From contig JAFWUI010000022.1 of the NCBI GenBank assembly GCA_017524145.1, positions 62,001 through 126,000 on the forward strand: a DNA stretch of 64,000 bases, given 5' to 3'. Within the stretch, counting starts at the first letter, position 1. The number at the start of each line of letters is the position of its first letter. The stretch is from Oxalobacter sp. (GTDB lineage Bacteria; Pseudomonadota; Gammaproteobacteria; Burkholderiales; Burkholderiaceae_D). Of this stretch, positions 39,713-49,875 are shown one piece after another. The position numbers and the translations under genes were made by a program. The notes under the pieces were generated by a model. That model did not search any database. It worked only from the letters and a program-made list of their open reading frames with translations, and was not told where the DNA came from.

Positions 39713-40150
39713 TTATCCCTGATTGGACACTGTCAACAATGCCTGCACATCTTTCAGGTCTGTCCGGAGCCCGGTCAGGACATCATTGAGGTCGGCCTTA
39801 ATCTGCTTGATATCCGCAGAGAATGCATCCAACTGTTCCTGTTTAGAAACTTCGGGTTCAGCAACACTGATACCCCGTTCATTGAGCTTGTTCCGTGCAC
39901 CGGTTATCGTATATCCCTGTTCGTAAAGCAGTTCACGGATACGTCGGATCAGCAGGACTTCATGATGCTGGTAATAGCGCCGGTTGCCCCGACGCTTGAC
40001 AGGTTTCAACTGGGTGAATTCATGTTCCCAATAACGCAGGACATGAGGTTTCACACCACATAGTTCACTGACTTCACCGATGGTAAAGTAGCGTTTCGCA
40101 GGAATGGATGGCAATGCCGCTGTTTCTGTTTTCTGGACTTTCTCGTTCAT
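39713..40150 (-). CDS. MerR-family transcriptional regulator downstream of ihfA
   Basis: 145 aa. The HTH_MerR domain covers about 20-90 (YFTIGEVSELCGVKPHVLRYWEHEFTQLKPVKRRGNRRYYQ), followed by a coiled-coil (KQEQLDAFSADIKQIKADLNDVL). A MerR-like gene directly after ihfA is conserved in Beta- and Gammaproteobacteria. It lacks an effector or metal-binding domain, and its target is not known. It follows ihfA by 33 nt in the thrS-pheT-ihfA run. Confidence 0.88.
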   Translation of the reverse strand: MNEKVQKTETAALPSIPAKRYFTIGEVSELCGVKPHVLRYWEHEFTQLKPVKRRGNRRYYQHHEVLLIRRIRELLYEQGYTITGARNKLNERGISVAEPEVSKQEQLDAFSADIKQIKADLNDVLTGLRTDLKDVQALLTVSNQG

Positions 40151-40183
40151 AGCCCCTCACTTTCCCTGTCAGTCGTTTTCCAG

Positions 40184-40528
40184 TCACTCGACCATGGCCT
40201 TGAGCTTCTGGCTTGCGTGGAACGTGACCACCCGCCGTGCTGTAATCGGGATTTCTTCGCCGGTCCTTGGATTCCTGCCTGGGCGCTGTGGTTTGTCACG
40301 CAGCTGAAAATTGCCAAACCCAGACAATTTGACGGTTTCACCACGTTCCAAGGCAAGACAGATTTCCTCAAAAAAAGTTTCAACCATTTCCTTGGCTTCA
40401 CGTTTGTTCAGCCCCACCTGTTCATACAGGAGTTCTGTCAGTTCAGCCTTGGTCAAGGTCGAGGCATTCTGACCGGCATCCTCCTGCAAACCGGACGATG
40501 CATTCTCTGTCGTCAGTGTCTTTTCCAT
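40184..40528 (-). CDS. ihfA: IhfA, integration host factor alpha subunit
   Basis: 114 aa with an N-terminal extension of about 20 residues relative to E. coli IhfA ([20 protein letters not shown]). The HU/IHF fold is clear: [61 protein letters not shown] and [14 protein letters not shown]. It bends DNA with IhfB. It lies 31 nt downstream of pheT, the conserved position. Confidence 0.95.
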   Translation of the reverse strand: MEKTLTTENASSGLQEDAGQNASTLTKAELTELLYEQVGLNKREAKEMVETFFEEICLALERGETVKLSGFGNFQLRDKPQRPGRNPRTGEEIPITARRVVTFHASQKLKAMVE

Positions 40529-40559
40529 TCTTTTTATTTTTTCTTGGTTCTTTCAGGCA

Positions 40560-42989
40560 TCAGGCACGCAGTTTTGCACCGAGATGTTTTTCTGCAGCGG
40601 CAACGAAGGCATTGACAGCGATATCAACTGCCTCATCCTGCAATGTCCCGTTGCTGTCCTGCAGAGTAAAGCGGAACGCCAGGCTCTTTTCATCTGCCTC
40701 AAGTCCCTTCCCGCGATAATCATCAAACAAAACAACGCTTTGCATGATTCCGCACTGGGGATTATTATCTTTTTCCTTGTTGAATATGTCAATAATATCC
40801 TGAACAGGTGTCACTGTCTTCACCAGCAGGGCAATGTCGCGGATGACAGGCTGGAACCGGGAAATTCCATGGTACTGTGGGACATCAACCCGCTGGAGCG
40901 GGGCAATATCGACTTCAAACAGGACAGGGGCATGTGGCAGACCATATTTCTGCTGCAGGGATGGATGCAATTCACCGATAACACCGATTTCTGTACCATC
41001 CAGTACAATCCGGGCACAACGCCCAGGGTGCAGGGCAGGATGTTCTGCCTTGACGAAACACAGTTGCAATGGTGCTGCGAGTGCTTCCAAGTCCGCCTTG
41101 ACATCGAAGAAATCAACCAGGCGGGCTTCCTGCCCCCACTGTTCTTCTTCTGCAAAGCCATATGCTGCTGCAGCCAGGCGTTTCGGCTGTGCATATCCTT
41201 GGACACTGAGCGGCCCTTCTTCAACAGCGGCATCTTTCAGGAAAACCGCCCCGATTTCAAACAGACGGATACGGGAAACCTTACGGTTGAGGTTGAACTG
41301 GATATTGGCAACCAAATTGCCAATCATCGTGGTCCGCATTACGCTCATCTGGCTGGCAATTGGATTCAGCAGACGGATTGGGTCACCATTGCCGGCAAAA
41401 TCCTTTTCCCAGGATTCATCGACAAAACTGTAGTTGACGACTTCCTGATAGTCCATATCTGCCATCTGCTGCCGGAAGGAAAACAGGGAACGGCTGTTTT
41501 CCGGGCGGATACGCATCACGTTACGTGCCATTGGCGGCAGTGCAGGAATGTTTTCAAAACCATAAACGCGGGCGATTTCTTCAATCAGGTCCACTTCGAT
41601 TTCAATATCAAAACGGTAAGATGGCGGGTTCACGGTGAAGGTATCGCCATCTTGGGTGAAATCGAGTTTCAGACGGGTGAAGATATCGGCAATCTTTTCA
41701 GCTGTCAGCGGCACACCAATCACCTTTTCTGCACGGGAACGGCGCAGGACAACCGGTTTCCGTTCTGGAAGCACACCCACTTGGTCGTTGACCGGCCCGA
41801 CAACAGTCTGCCCCTCCACACCGCAGATATCCAAGACAAGTTCCGTCATCCGTTCAATGGCATTGATGGTATTGGCATAATCAACGCCTCGTTCAAAACG
41901 GTGTGCTGCTTCAGTGGTGAAATTGAAACGGCGTGTCCTTCCCCGGATGGCATCTGGCCACCAGAAAGCGGATTCCAACAGGATATTGGTGGTTTCCAGT
42001 GAAATGGATGTCCGGCTTCCACCCATGATGCCGCCAAGCGATTCAGGACCATTGCCATCAGCAATCACCCCTACCCATTCATCTGCCTCAACAGTCTGGT
42101 CGTTCAGCAATGCCACCTTTTCGCCTTTGATGCCCCAACGGATATCCAATGCGGCATTGACCTTATCCCAGTCATAGAAATGGTTGGGCTGGCCATATTC
42201 GAGCATGACATAATTGGAGATATCCACCAATGCTGAAATCGACCGCTGACCACTTCTCTCCAAACGCTGTTTCATCCAGTCTGGCGTGGCTGCCTTCGCA
42301 TTGATATTGCGGATGACACGGCAGGAAAAGCGTCCACAGAGGTCTTTCGCCAGGATGTTGACCTGCTGCTGGTCATCACAGGTGACTTTTGCTGGTTCCG
42401 TTATCGGGAAATGCATCGGTTTGCCGGTAAGGGCAGACACTTCACGGGCGACACCCAGCAATGACAGGCAGTCGGCCTTGTTCGGCGTCAGCTTGATATC
42501 AAAGATGTTGTCTTCGAGCTGCAGATAATCCCGCAGGTCTGTACCGACAGGGGCATCTTCCGGCAGGTCCATGATTCCGCTATGGTCTTCAGAGAGCTGG
42601 AGTTCCCGGAGAGAACAAAGCATCCCTGAAGAGGCAACCCCCCGCAGTTTGCTTTTCTTGATGGTGAACGCCTTGCCATCTTCCCCTGGTGGCAACGTGG
42701 CCCCGATCAATGCACAGCCTGTTGTCATGCCAGGACGGACATTCGGTGCACCGCAGACAATCTCGAGTGCTTCACCGGTACCGGCATCGACCTTGCAGAC
42801 ATGTAGGCGGTCTGCATTCGGATGGGCGGCAACCTCGAGGACACGGGCAACAACGATTTTTGAAAAAGGTTTTGCTGCAGGGATGACTTCTTCGACTTCC
42901 ATACCAGACATGGTCATCAGATGTGCCAGTTCATCGGTTGTCAGGTCAGGATTGACAATGGTCCTGAGCCAATTTTCAGAAAATTGCAT
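40560..42989 (-). CDS. pheT: PheT, phenylalanyl-tRNA synthetase beta subunit
   Basis: 809 aa. EMAP-like tRNA-binding domain at about 40-150, B3/B4 editing domain in the middle, B5 domain (about 405-475), catalytic-like core, and a C-terminal FDX-ACB anticodon-binding domain ([18 protein letters not shown]...[15 protein letters not shown]). It pairs with PheS as an alpha2beta2 enzyme charging tRNA-Phe. It starts 53 nt after pheS and precedes ihfA. Confidence 0.96.
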   Translation of the reverse strand: MQFSENWLRTIVNPDLTTDELAHLMTMSGMEVEEVIPAAKPFSKIVVARVLEVAAHPNADRLHVCKVDAGTGEALEIVCGAPNVRPGMTTGCALIGATLPPGEDGKAFTIKKSKLRGVASSGMLCSLRELQLSEDHSGIMDLPEDAPVGTDLRDYLQLEDNIFDIKLTPNKADCLSLLGVAREVSALTGKPMHFPITEPAKVTCDDQQQVNILAKDLCGRFSCRVIRNINAKAATPDWMKQRLERSGQRSISALVDISNYVMLEYGQPNHFYDWDKVNAALDIRWGIKGEKVALLNDQTVEADEWVGVIADGNGPESLGGIMGGSRTSISLETTNILLESAFWWPDAIRGRTRRFNFTTEAAHRFERGVDYANTINAIERMTELVLDICGVEGQTVVGPVNDQVGVLPERKPVVLRRSRAEKVIGVPLTAEKIADIFTRLKLDFTQDGDTFTVNPPSYRFDIEIEVDLIEEIARVYGFENIPALPPMARNVMRIRPENSRSLFSFRQQMADMDYQEVVNYSFVDESWEKDFAGNGDPIRLLNPIASQMSVMRTTMIGNLVANIQFNLNRKVSRIRLFEIGAVFLKDAAVEEGPLSVQGYAQPKRLAAAAYGFAEEEQWGQEARLVDFFDVKADLEALAAPLQLCFVKAEHPALHPGRCARIVLDGTEIGVIGELHPSLQQKYGLPHAPVLFEVDIAPLQRVDVPQYHGISRFQPVIRDIALLVKTVTPVQDIIDIFNKEKDNNPQCGIMQSVVLFDDYRGKGLEADEKSLAFRFTLQDSNGTLQDEAVDIAVNAFVAAAEKHLGAKLRA

Positions 42990-43042
42990 AATCTGCTTTC
43001 AAATCCAAAATTCTTGTTTCAATCGGTTGAAGGGACAATCAT

Positions 43043-44059
43043 TCAGTTGAACTGCCTGAGGAAACGCAGGTCACCTTCATAGAACAGTCTCAGGTCATTG
43101 ATGCCATAACGGAGCATGGTCAAGCGTTCAAGACCAGATCCAAAAGCAAAGCCTGTGTATTTTTCTGAATCAATACCCATGTTCCTGAGGACATTCGGAT
43201 GCACCTGCCCACAACCGGAGACTTCAAGCCAACGGCCTTTGAGTGGCCCTGAACCAAACGCAATGTCGATTTCTGCAGATGGTTCAGTGAACGGGAAATA
43301 GGAGGGGCGGAAACGGATCTGGACGTTGTCAGTCTCAAAGAATGCCTGGATGAAATTCAGGTAGACCCCTTTCAGGTCAGCAAAGCTGATATCGGTGTCA
43401 ATCCAAAGCCCTTCAACCTGATGGAACATCGGGGAATGGGTTGCATCACTGTCAACACGGTAAGTACGGCCTGGCGCAATGACCTTGACAGGCAGTTCAT
43501 GGGAACGGGCATAACGGACCTGCATCGGACTGGTATGGGTGCGTAACAGCAATGGTTTCCCTTGGGTATCCTTGCCATCAATATAGAAAGTATCCTGCAT
43601 GGAGCGCGCAGGATGGTTTTCAGGACTGTTGAGTGCTGTAAAGTTTGTCCAATCATTTTCGATTTCAGGACCGTCTGCCACATCAAAACCGATGGAACCA
43701 AAAATCCTTTCAATGCGTTCCCATGTGCGCATGACTGGATGGATGCCGCCTTTACCCCTGCCCCGTCCCGGCAGGGTAACGTCGATTGCCTCAGCACTGA
43801 GCCTTTCCTGAAGTTTTGCATTGGCGATTTCCTGACGCCGGGCATTGAGGGCACTTTCAATCTGCCCTTTTGCAGCATTGATGACGGCACCACGCGCCCT
43901 GCGTTCTTCCGGAGGCATCTTGCCAAGCTGTTTCATCTGGGCTGTCACAAGCCCTGTTTTGCCGAGATATTTTGCCTTGGCATTTTCCAAGGAGACCGCA
44001 TCGGGTGCTGCCTGGAAATCCTGCCGGGCAGAATCAATCAACTGTTCTAATGAATCCAT
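43043..44059 (-). CDS. pheS: PheS, phenylalanyl-tRNA synthetase alpha subunit
   Basis: 338 aa from ATG 44059 ([18 protein letters not shown]), with AGGGA 7 nt upstream; a TTG seven codons earlier is less likely. N-terminal coiled-coil, then the class II catalytic core with [19 protein letters not shown] (motif 1 region), [28 protein letters not shown] and the [18 protein letters not shown] motif 3. Only 37 nt separate the ATG from the terminator hairpin behind rplT, so its transcription depends on read-through. Confidence 0.96.
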   Translation of the reverse strand: MDSLEQLIDSARQDFQAAPDAVSLENAKAKYLGKTGLVTAQMKQLGKMPPEERRARGAVINAAKGQIESALNARRQEIANAKLQERLSAEAIDVTLPGRGRGKGGIHPVMRTWERIERIFGSIGFDVADGPEIENDWTNFTALNSPENHPARSMQDTFYIDGKDTQGKPLLLRTHTSPMQVRYARSHELPVKVIAPGRTYRVDSDATHSPMFHQVEGLWIDTDISFADLKGVYLNFIQAFFETDNVQIRFRPSYFPFTEPSAEIDIAFGSGPLKGRWLEVSGCGQVHPNVLRNMGIDSEKYTGFAFGSGLERLTMLRYGINDLRLFYEGDLRFLRQFN

Positions 44060-44087
44060 GCCGTTTTCCCTGTCTGACAACGGATAA

Positions 44088-44122
44088 ATAAAAAAAGCGG
44101 GGCAAGCAATCCCTTGCCCCGC
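44088..44122 (-). terminator. Intrinsic terminator between rplT and pheS
   Basis: On the minus strand GCGGGGCAAG and CTTGCCCCGC form a perfect 10-bp GC-rich stem with a short loop, followed by TTTTTTTATTT. It lies 28 nt after the rplT stop and 37 nt before the pheS ATG. It fits a terminator or partial terminator that separates ribosomal protein from synthetase expression. No pheM-like leader peptide is visible. Confidence 0.85.
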
Positions 44123-44149
44123 TCCGATCTGTGCATACTGCTGAGGTTA

Positions 44150-44509
44150 TCAGGCTGCAGATGCTGCCTTGACCTGATTGACGATTGCAGCGAAAGCAGG
44201 TTTGTCAAAAACCGCCATATCAGCCAGAACCTTGCGGTCCAGGTCGATGGCAGCTTTCTTCAGACCGTTCATGAAGACGCTGTAAGTGATACCCAATTCA
44301 CGGGTTGCAGCGTTGATGCGGGCAATCCACAATGCGCGGAATACGCGTTTTTTGGCTCTACGGTCACGGTAGGCATACTGACCTGCCTTCATGACCGCCT
44401 GTTTTGCAACACGATAGACTGAACCACGACGGCCACGGTAGCCTTTTGCTTCGTTCAGTACTTTTTTATGACGGGCCCGTGCAGTGACCCCACGTTTTAC
44501 TCGGGACAT
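44150..44509 (-). CDS. rplT: Large ribosomal subunit protein bL20
   Basis: 119 aa, highly basic. Starts [19 protein letters not shown] and carries [33 protein letters not shown], the rRNA-binding N-terminal tail, and the globular C-terminal domain ending NQVKAASAA. bL20 organises 23S rRNA early in assembly and in E. coli represses its own operon. It follows rpmI by 29 nt. Confidence 0.97.
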   Translation of the reverse strand: MSRVKRGVTARARHKKVLNEAKGYRGRRGSVYRVAKQAVMKAGQYAYRDRRAKKRVFRALWIARINAATRELGITYSVFMNGLKKAAIDLDRKVLADMAVFDKPAFAAIVNQVKAASAA

Positions 44510-44538
44510 GTTCTTTCCTTGTTATTCGCGTTAATGGA

Positions 44539-44736
44539 TCATGCGCTAGGCATCATACGCAGTACAGATGCAACATCGCTTGCATTGATGTTGGTCGTGC
44601 CACGCAACTGACGTTTAGCTTTGGTGGTTTTCTTGGTCAGGATATGGCGTTTGAACGCCTGTGCACATTTGATGGTGCCACCTGGACGGACGCGAAAACG
44701 TTTTTTCGCGCTGCTTTTTGTTTTCATTTTTGGCAT
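44539..44736 (-). CDS. rpmI: Large ribosomal subunit protein bL35
   Basis: 65 aa, basic. [20 protein letters not shown] start and the [14 protein letters not shown] segment are the bL35 signature. It follows infC by 142 nt; this gap may hold regulatory RNA structure, as in the E. coli infC-rpmI region, but I could not define one. Co-transcribed with rplT. Confidence 0.96.
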   Translation of the reverse strand: MPKMKTKSSAKKRFRVRPGGTIKCAQAFKRHILTKKTTKAKRQLRGTTNINASDVASVLRMMPSA

Positions 44737-44878
44737 AGTTTTTTCCTGTCTTTTCAGACAGCTCCTCTAACATGACTGCAGGTGGCCACCCTTGTGGCAC
44801 TTTGATGCCTGCCCTCACTTGTTTTACAGTGTTGCCACTGCGTCTTTTCCCCCCGCTGATGCGTTGGGAGCAGATTCT

Positions 44879-45400
44879 TTATTTCTTCTTTTTCGGCGAC
44901 ATGACCATAACCATCTGACGCCCTTCCATTTTCGGAAACTGTTCGACCTGGCCATAAGGTTCCAGGTCCTGCTTCAACCGTTCCAACATCCGGTGGCCGA
45001 TATCCTGATGGGCCATTTCACGTCCACGGAAACGCAGGGTGACCTTGCATTTGTCACCGTCCGTCAGGAATTTGACCAGATTACGGAGCTTGATGTTGTA
45101 ATCACCTTCATCAGTACCCGGGCGGAACTTGATTTCCTTGACAGAAATCACCTTCTGCTTCAGCTTGGCTTCGTGTGCCTTCTTCTGCTGGGCATATCGG
45201 AATTTACCATAGTCCATGAGACGGCAGACTGGTGGACGTGCAGTCGGAGACATCTCAACGAGATCGACATCCGCTTCTTCCGCCAGCCTGAATGCTTCCC
45301 GCAGGGGTACGACACCAATCTGTTCATTGTCAGCACCAATCAGGCGGACTTCCTGAGCCGTAATTTCGCCATTGATGCGATAGGTCTTCTCGGTAGCTAT
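44879..45400 (-). CDS. infC: Translation initiation factor IF-3 (probable AUA start)
   Basis: 173 aa if started at ATA 45400 (residues [20 protein letters not shown]). GAGG lies 6 nt upstream of this ATA, whereas a GTG four codons earlier (45412) has no good ribosome-binding site of its own. IF-3 genes typically use rare starts (AUU in E. coli), which lets IF-3 lower its own translation. N-domain ([15 protein letters not shown]), linker, and C-domain ([36 protein letters not shown]) are complete. It lies 43 nt downstream of thrS. Confidence 0.93.
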   Translation of the reverse strand: MATEKTYRINGEITAQEVRLIGADNEQIGVVPLREAFRLAEEADVDLVEMSPTARPPVCRLMDYGKFRYAQQKKAHEAKLKQKVISVKEIKFRPGTDEGDYNIKLRNLVKFLTDGDKCKVTLRFRGREMAHQDIGHRMLERLKQDLEPYGQVEQFPKMEGRQMVMVMSPKKKK

Positions 45401-45443
45401 CTTATCCCTCACTTACTTCAGTTGTCTCTGTCCCAGATGGGAA

Positions 45444-47351
45444 TCATTTCTTTTCACTGATTTCACTTTGCATACGGGCAATCAGTGCATCCACAGCCAT
45501 AACACCCAGGTTTTCACCTCCCCGGGCGCGGACAGCAACGGTGTTGGCACTCTTCTCCTTATCACCGACAACCAGCATATAAGGAATCTTGTTTACGGAA
45601 TGCTCGCGTATTTTATAGTTAATCTTTTCGTTTCGCAAATCGCTTTCAACCCTGAATCCGGCATTTTTCAGCGTTTGAACAACACTGCCTGCATAATCCG
45701 CCTGGGCATCCGAAATATTCATGACAACCGCATGGACTGGTGCCAGCCACATCGGCATGGCTCCAGCATGGTTTTCAATCAGGATACCGATAAAGCGTTC
45801 CAGAGAACCCAGGATTGCACGGTGGATCATGACTGGGGTCTTCCGGGTATTGTCTTCCGCGACATATTCCGCCCCCAAGCGGCTTGGCATGGAGAAATCA
45901 ACCTGGATAGTGCCACACTGCCACATACGGCCAATGGCATCTTTCAGGGTATATTCAATCTTCGGACCATAGAATGCCCCATCACCAGGTGAAATCTCAT
46001 ATTCCGCACCAGAACGTTCAAGGGATTCAATCAGGGCATGTTCTGCCTTGTCCCAGATTTCATCTGACCCGACACGTTTTTCAGGACGGGTCGCCACTTT
46101 GTAGATGATGTCCGTGAAACCGAAATCCTTGTAAACCTTCTTCAACAGTTCCGTGAACGCCACGCATTCGCCCAGAATCTGGTCTTCCGTACAGAAGATA
46201 TGGCCATCGTCTTGGGTAAAGCCACGGACCCGCATCATGCCATGCAGGGAACCGGAAGGCTCATTGCGGTGGCACTGACCGAATTCACCGTAACGCAATG
46301 GCAGTTCCCGGTAGGAATGCAGGCTTGAACGGTAAATCTGGACATGTCCTGGACAATTCATCGGCTTGACGGCATAGACACGGTTTTCAGATTCCGTGGT
46401 GAACATGTTTTCCTTATAGTTTTCCCAGTGCCCTGACTTTTCCCACAGGGAACGGTCAAGGATCTGAGGGGCCTTGACTTCGTTGTAACCGTTTTCCTGA
46501 TAGACGCGGCGCATATACTGTTCGACCTGCTGCCAGATGGTCCACCCTTTGGCATGCCAGAAAATGAGCCCAGGGGCTTCATCCTGGAAATGGAACAGGT
46601 CAAGCTGACGGCCAAGACGGCGGTGGTCACGCTTTTCAGCCTCTTCCAGCATCTTCAGGTAAGCATCCTGGTCTTCTTTCTTTGCCCATGCTGTCCCATA
46701 GATACGCTGAAGCATCTCATTCTTGGAATCACCCCGCCAATAGGCTCCGGCAACACGCATCAGCTTGAATACCTTGAGTTTGCCATTTGACGGGACATGA
46801 GGTCCGCGGCAAAGGTCAGTGAATCCTCCGCTGGTATAGAGTGACACTTCCTGGTCCTGCGGAATGGCTTCGACCAGTTCTGCCTTATAGGCTTCTCCCA
46901 AAGACTTGAAGTATTCAACCGCTTCATCACGGGAAACAACCCGGCGTGTAACCGGTTCGTTCTTACGGGCGAGTTCCTGCATCCGCTTTTCAATTGCTTG
47001 CAGGTCTTCCGGCGTAAATGGACGTTTATAGGAAAAATCGTAATAGAAGCCGTTTTCAATGACTGGTCCAATGGTGACCTGGGCATCCGGAAAAAGCTGC
47101 TTGACCGCATAAGCCAACAGATGGGCTGTGGAATGGCGGATGACATCAACACCATCCGCATCACGGTCTGTCACAATAGACAGGTCAACATCTTTGTCAA
47201 TAAGATAGGATGTATCGACAAGCCTGCCATCAACCTTGCCGACAACAGCGGCTTTCGCCAAGCTGCTACCGATGGATGCTGCAACCTGTGCCACTGTAAC
47301 AGGGTTCTCAAATTCCCGTTTTGAGCCGTCGGGAAGCCGAACTGAAACCAT
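45444..47351 (-). CDS. thrS: ThrS, threonyl-tRNA synthetase
   Basis: 635 aa from ATG 47351 ([14 protein letters not shown]), with GGAG 7 nt upstream; an upstream in-frame start adds eight residues and lacks a site. TGS domain (about 1-62), editing domain with [11 protein letters not shown], catalytic core with [10 protein letters not shown] and [30 protein letters not shown], and a C-terminal anticodon-binding domain. It charges tRNA-Thr and heads the infC-rpmI-rplT-pheST-ihfA run. Confidence 0.96.
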   Translation of the reverse strand: MVSVRLPDGSKREFENPVTVAQVAASIGSSLAKAAVVGKVDGRLVDTSYLIDKDVDLSIVTDRDADGVDVIRHSTAHLLAYAVKQLFPDAQVTIGPVIENGFYYDFSYKRPFTPEDLQAIEKRMQELARKNEPVTRRVVSRDEAVEYFKSLGEAYKAELVEAIPQDQEVSLYTSGGFTDLCRGPHVPSNGKLKVFKLMRVAGAYWRGDSKNEMLQRIYGTAWAKKEDQDAYLKMLEEAEKRDHRRLGRQLDLFHFQDEAPGLIFWHAKGWTIWQQVEQYMRRVYQENGYNEVKAPQILDRSLWEKSGHWENYKENMFTTESENRVYAVKPMNCPGHVQIYRSSLHSYRELPLRYGEFGQCHRNEPSGSLHGMMRVRGFTQDDGHIFCTEDQILGECVAFTELLKKVYKDFGFTDIIYKVATRPEKRVGSDEIWDKAEHALIESLERSGAEYEISPGDGAFYGPKIEYTLKDAIGRMWQCGTIQVDFSMPSRLGAEYVAEDNTRKTPVMIHRAILGSLERFIGILIENHAGAMPMWLAPVHAVVMNISDAQADYAGSVVQTLKNAGFRVESDLRNEKINYKIREHSVNKIPYMLVVGDKEKSANTVAVRARGGENLGVMAVDALIARMQSEISEKK

Positions 47352-47427
47352 TTTTTTCTCCAAAGAAACGCTCAAACCGAACCTGCCTGGGTCAATCGGG
47401 CGGATACCCTAAAATTGAAAAAAGCGG

Positions 47428-47571
47428 TTATCCCGCAGAAAAAACCCAGATATCTTTGCCTTCGGTATCAGGCATCCAGCCAAGTGCTTCAAGGATGCCA
47501 TTCCATAACTTATCTATTTTAGCACTGAACAGGATTGGCTCAAAATGAAAACAGTCATGCCCATTAATCAC
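47428..47571 (-). CDS. Possible small protein or gene remnant in the thrS leader
   Basis: A 47-codon reading frame with a GTG start (protein-like end: KIDKLWNGILEALGWMPDTE, then GKDIWVFSAG). The amino-acid composition looks protein-like, but no ribosome-binding site of note precedes the GTG and no family is recognised. The 331-nt stretch from 47352 to 47682 holds this frame, the tRNA terminator and probably the thrS promoter or leader. It could be only noise. Confidence 0.2.
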   Translation of the reverse strand: MINGHDCFHFEPILFSAKIDKLWNGILEALGWMPDTEGKDIWVFSAG

Positions 47572-47639
47572 ACCTTGGGGAAACCGCCTGGATGTCGTGA
47601 TGTGTGCCTGCCATACAACAGGCCATCGGATCTTAAAAA

Positions 47640-47672
47640 GAAAAACACCGCAGGACCAATGCCATGCGGTGT
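47640..47672 (-). terminator. Intrinsic terminator after tRNA-Val
   Basis: On the minus strand ACACCGCA and TGCGGTGT pair across a 12-nt loop and are followed by TTTTCTTTTT. The stem starts 11 nt after the tRNA 3' CCA. It separates the tRNA transcript from thrS. Confidence 0.8.
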
Positions 47673-47682
47673 CTTGGAATCT

Positions 47683-47759
47683 TGGTAGGCACGATTGGAC
47701 TCGAACCAACGACCCCTACCATGTCAAGGTAGTGCTCTAACCAGCTGAGCTACGCGCCT
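47683..47759 (-). tRNA. tRNA-Val, anticodon GAC
   Basis: 77 nt with encoded CCA. The acceptor stem AGGCGCG pairs with CGTGCCT (one G-U), the D-arm has AGCTCAGCTGGTTAGAGC, the anticodon stem CTACC/GGTAG closes a TTGACAT loop with GAC at 47723-47725, and the T-arm has GGTTCGAGTCC. GAC reads valine codons GUC and GUU. It has its own promoter and terminator. Confidence 0.96.
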
Positions 47760-47770
47760 AAGAAATTTGG

Positions 47771-47800
47771 ATTCTAGCAATTCCTTTCCAGAAAAGTCAA
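47771..47800 (-). promoter_or_regulatory. Sigma-70 promoter of tRNA-Val
   Basis: TTGACT (-35) and TAGAAT (-10) on the minus strand are spaced by 18 nt, with the tRNA 5' end 12 nt after the -10. Two copies of AAAGGAATTGCT lie at 47776-47787 and 47800-47811, one in the spacer next to the -10 and one just upstream of the -35. Confidence 0.75.
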
Positions 47801-47947
47801 GCAATTCCTTTCCTTTTTTGTAAAAAAGCGATGACGATAATAGAATTCCTGCTGGATTTCATTGATAATCTAAAAATCCGCCTGATTCCTGGAAAACATC
47901 CAGGTTTCTGCATTGTGCCCTAAACCGTTTTTAAGGAAGCCCCTGAC

Positions 47948-48883
47948 ATGACTCAGCTGGAAGCTTTGAAACAATACACCACTGTTGTCGCTGATACCGG
48001 CGATTTCCAGTCCATCCAACAGTATTCCCCACAGGATTCCACAACGAACCCTTCGCTGATTCTCCGGGCTGTCCAGAAAGCTGAATATCATTCCCTGCTG
48101 GAAAAGACAGTCCGTGAAAACCGCTTGCTGACTACTGAGGAAATCATTGACCGCCTGCTGGTGGCTTTTGGTTGTGAAATCCTGAAAGTGGTGCCAGGCA
48201 GGGTTTCTACAGAAGCCGATGCCCGTCTGTCTTTCGATACAGAAGGCAGCATCCGCAAAGGCCGCGAGTTGATTGCGCTTTATAAGGCGGCTGGCATCCC
48301 GGCAGAACGTGTCTTGATCAAGATTGCTTCTACCTGGGAAGGTATCCGTGCTGCAGAAGTCCTTCAGAAAGAGGGGATCCGTTGCAATATGACCTTGATG
48401 TTCTGCCTGCCACAGGCAGTTGCCAGTGCAGAAGCCGGCGTCCAGCTGATTTCCCCGTTTGTCGGGCGCATCTACGACTGGTATAAGAAGCAGACAGGGC
48501 AAGAATATACAGGAGCCAATGACCCCGGCGTCCAGTCTGTGAAACGCATTTACAACTATTACCGGAAATTTGGATATCCAACAGAAGTGATGGGGGCCAG
48601 CTTCCGGAACACGTCCCAGATCACCGAATTGGCGGGCTGTGACCTGCTGACCATCAGCCCCCAGCTTTTGCAGGCATTGTCTGATTCCAATGCCCTTGTT
48701 GAACGCAGACTGAGCCCTGCATTGGCAGAACAGGATCCTATCGAACAGGTTTCCTATACGGAATCGGCCTTCCGTCTGGCTGTGAACAATGATGCAATGG
48801 CAACAGAAAAACTGGCAGAAGGCATCCGGGCTTTCTGTGCTGATACGGTGAAACTGGAACAGATGATTGAAGCGCTGCGCTGA
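47948..48883 (+). CDS. tal: Transaldolase
   Basis: 311 aa, TalB-type length. Schiff-base Lys125 lies in [12 protein letters not shown], with TTNPSL (32-37) and [14 protein letters not shown] also present. It moves a dihydroxyacetone unit between sugar phosphates in the non-oxidative pentose phosphate pathway. It is monocistronic, divergent from tRNA-Val and followed by a hairpin. Confidence 0.96.
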   Translation: MTQLEALKQYTTVVADTGDFQSIQQYSPQDSTTNPSLILRAVQKAEYHSLLEKTVRENRLLTTEEIIDRLLVAFGCEILKVVPGRVSTEADARLSFDTEGSIRKGRELIALYKAAGIPAERVLIKIASTWEGIRAAEVLQKEGIRCNMTLMFCLPQAVASAEAGVQLISPFVGRIYDWYKKQTGQEYTGANDPGVQSVKRIYNYYRKFGYPTEVMGASFRNTSQITELAGCDLLTISPQLLQALSDSNALVERRLSPALAEQDPIEQVSYTESAFRLAVNNDAMATEKLAEGIRAFCADTVKLEQMIEALR

Positions 48884-48937
48884 AACCGGGAAAACAGCAG
48901 GAAAATGCTGTTTATGAAAGCGGCATCAGACTGCGGG

Positions 48938-48971
48938 GAAGCCCCTGGAAACATGGTTTTTCAGGGGCTTC
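48938..48971 (+). terminator. Intrinsic terminator after tal
   Basis: GAAGCCCCTG and CAGGGGCTTC form a perfect 10-bp stem with a 14-nt loop, 54 nt after the tal stop; a short TTTT follows within the next 8 nt. It may also end the convergent acrR-like transcript. Confidence 0.65.
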
Positions 48972-49017
48972 TGCCTTTTGGGGAAGTGGAAGGGAAACAA
49001 ACTGAAGTTCCCTGCCA

Positions 49018-49688
49018 TCAGGAAACACCTTCCGGTGGAATCATCCGCAGGTGGGGACTGCACCTGAAAAGGTCAAACATGGCCTTATGGAGCTTGCGTG
49101 CATGCTGACGGATATCTTGGTAGCGCCCTGGGGAAACCAGCCAGTCACCAATCATGCCCCAGAAGGAAGAAAACATGATATCGACCGCCATCGCAATATC
49201 CAGGTCTTCTGGCAGCTCCCCCTGCCGTTTGGCATTCTCCAAAGCGGTCTGCAGCAGGTCACTCACGGAATTACGCCAGTCCCGTTTGTTCTGAAGGATA
49301 TGGGTCGCCTCACTGGTATGCTCACATTTAAGCAGGAGGATCTCCACCACTTTGCGGTAATGCGGATTATCGACCATTTCCTGCATGACACATTCATGGG
49401 TGCGCCTGAGCTGACCGATGGGATTCTCGGCGGAATCCGCCACTGCTTTCTCAAGCTGTTCCCGCATCGGTTTCCTGACCCTTTCGCACATTTCATTGAA
49501 AAGGTCTTCTTTGTTCCTGAAATGCCAGTAAATCGCCCCCGCGTCACCCCTGCGACTTCTGCAATCTCATTCAGGCTGGTCTGGGAATATCCTCTGTCAT
49601 TGAAAACGTTCTCTGCCGCATCCAGAATACTGTTCCGGGTATCCGCCGCTTTCTTTTTCTGGCTGTTCTCTTTGGTTTTCTGTGTCAT
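49018..49688 (-). pseudogene. acrR: TetR/AcrR-family efflux regulator, frameshifted
   Basis: The N-terminal part in one frame (MTQKTKENSQKKKAADTRN, then SILDAAENVFNDRGYSQTSL, NEIAEVAGVTRG) and the remainder in another (IYWHFRNKEDLFNEMCERVR onward to IPPEGVS) together give one complete AcrR/TtgR-like repressor of about 220 aa. The break lies in a run of five C (plus strand 49536-49540); one more base would restore the AIYWHF reading. As given, the DNA-binding helix is cut from the ligand-binding domain, so the product should be inactive. It is divergent from the acrA-acrB-oprM operon. A sequencing error or a phase-variable tract are the alternatives. Confidence 0.85.
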
Positions 49689-49715
49689 TCCACTGATTCC
49701 TATAGTCCCTTCCTG

Positions 49716-49744
49716 TTGCATGAAACCCTAGTTTATCAGATAAT
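49716..49744 (+). promoter_or_regulatory. Candidate sigma-70 promoter of acrA
   Basis: TTGCAT (-35) and GATAAT (-10) separated by exactly 17 nt, reading toward acrA. Predicted transcription start would be near 49751, at the upstream edge of the AcrR-like operator. Confidence 0.6.
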
Positions 49745-49752
49745 CAATTCCT

Positions 49753-49776
49753 TACATACATACATGACTGTATGTT
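49753..49776. promoter_or_regulatory. AcrR-type operator between acrR and acrA
   Basis: A near-palindromic 24-mer beginning TACATACAT and ending TGTATGTT, with perfect inner arms ACATAC and GTATGT around six bases. Compared from memory with the E. coli acrAB operator, 19 of 24 positions match. It is placed just downstream of the candidate acrA promoter, where a bound repressor would block transcription. Confidence 0.7.
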
Positions 49777-49875
49777 TTCGAAACTGTAAACCGTCCTCTT
49801 GGACCGCAACCGTTTGTTTTTTCTGTTTCTGTTCGGTCTGTATCCGGAAAAGACGGTATTTTTTGAGTTCCGCTC

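Noticed and set aside
40584..42002. 472-codon open frame on the plus strand opposite pheT
   Set aside because: It is entirely antisense to a clear PheT reading frame, shows no recognised domain, and is rich in Cys/Trp/His as expected of a reverse-strand shadow.
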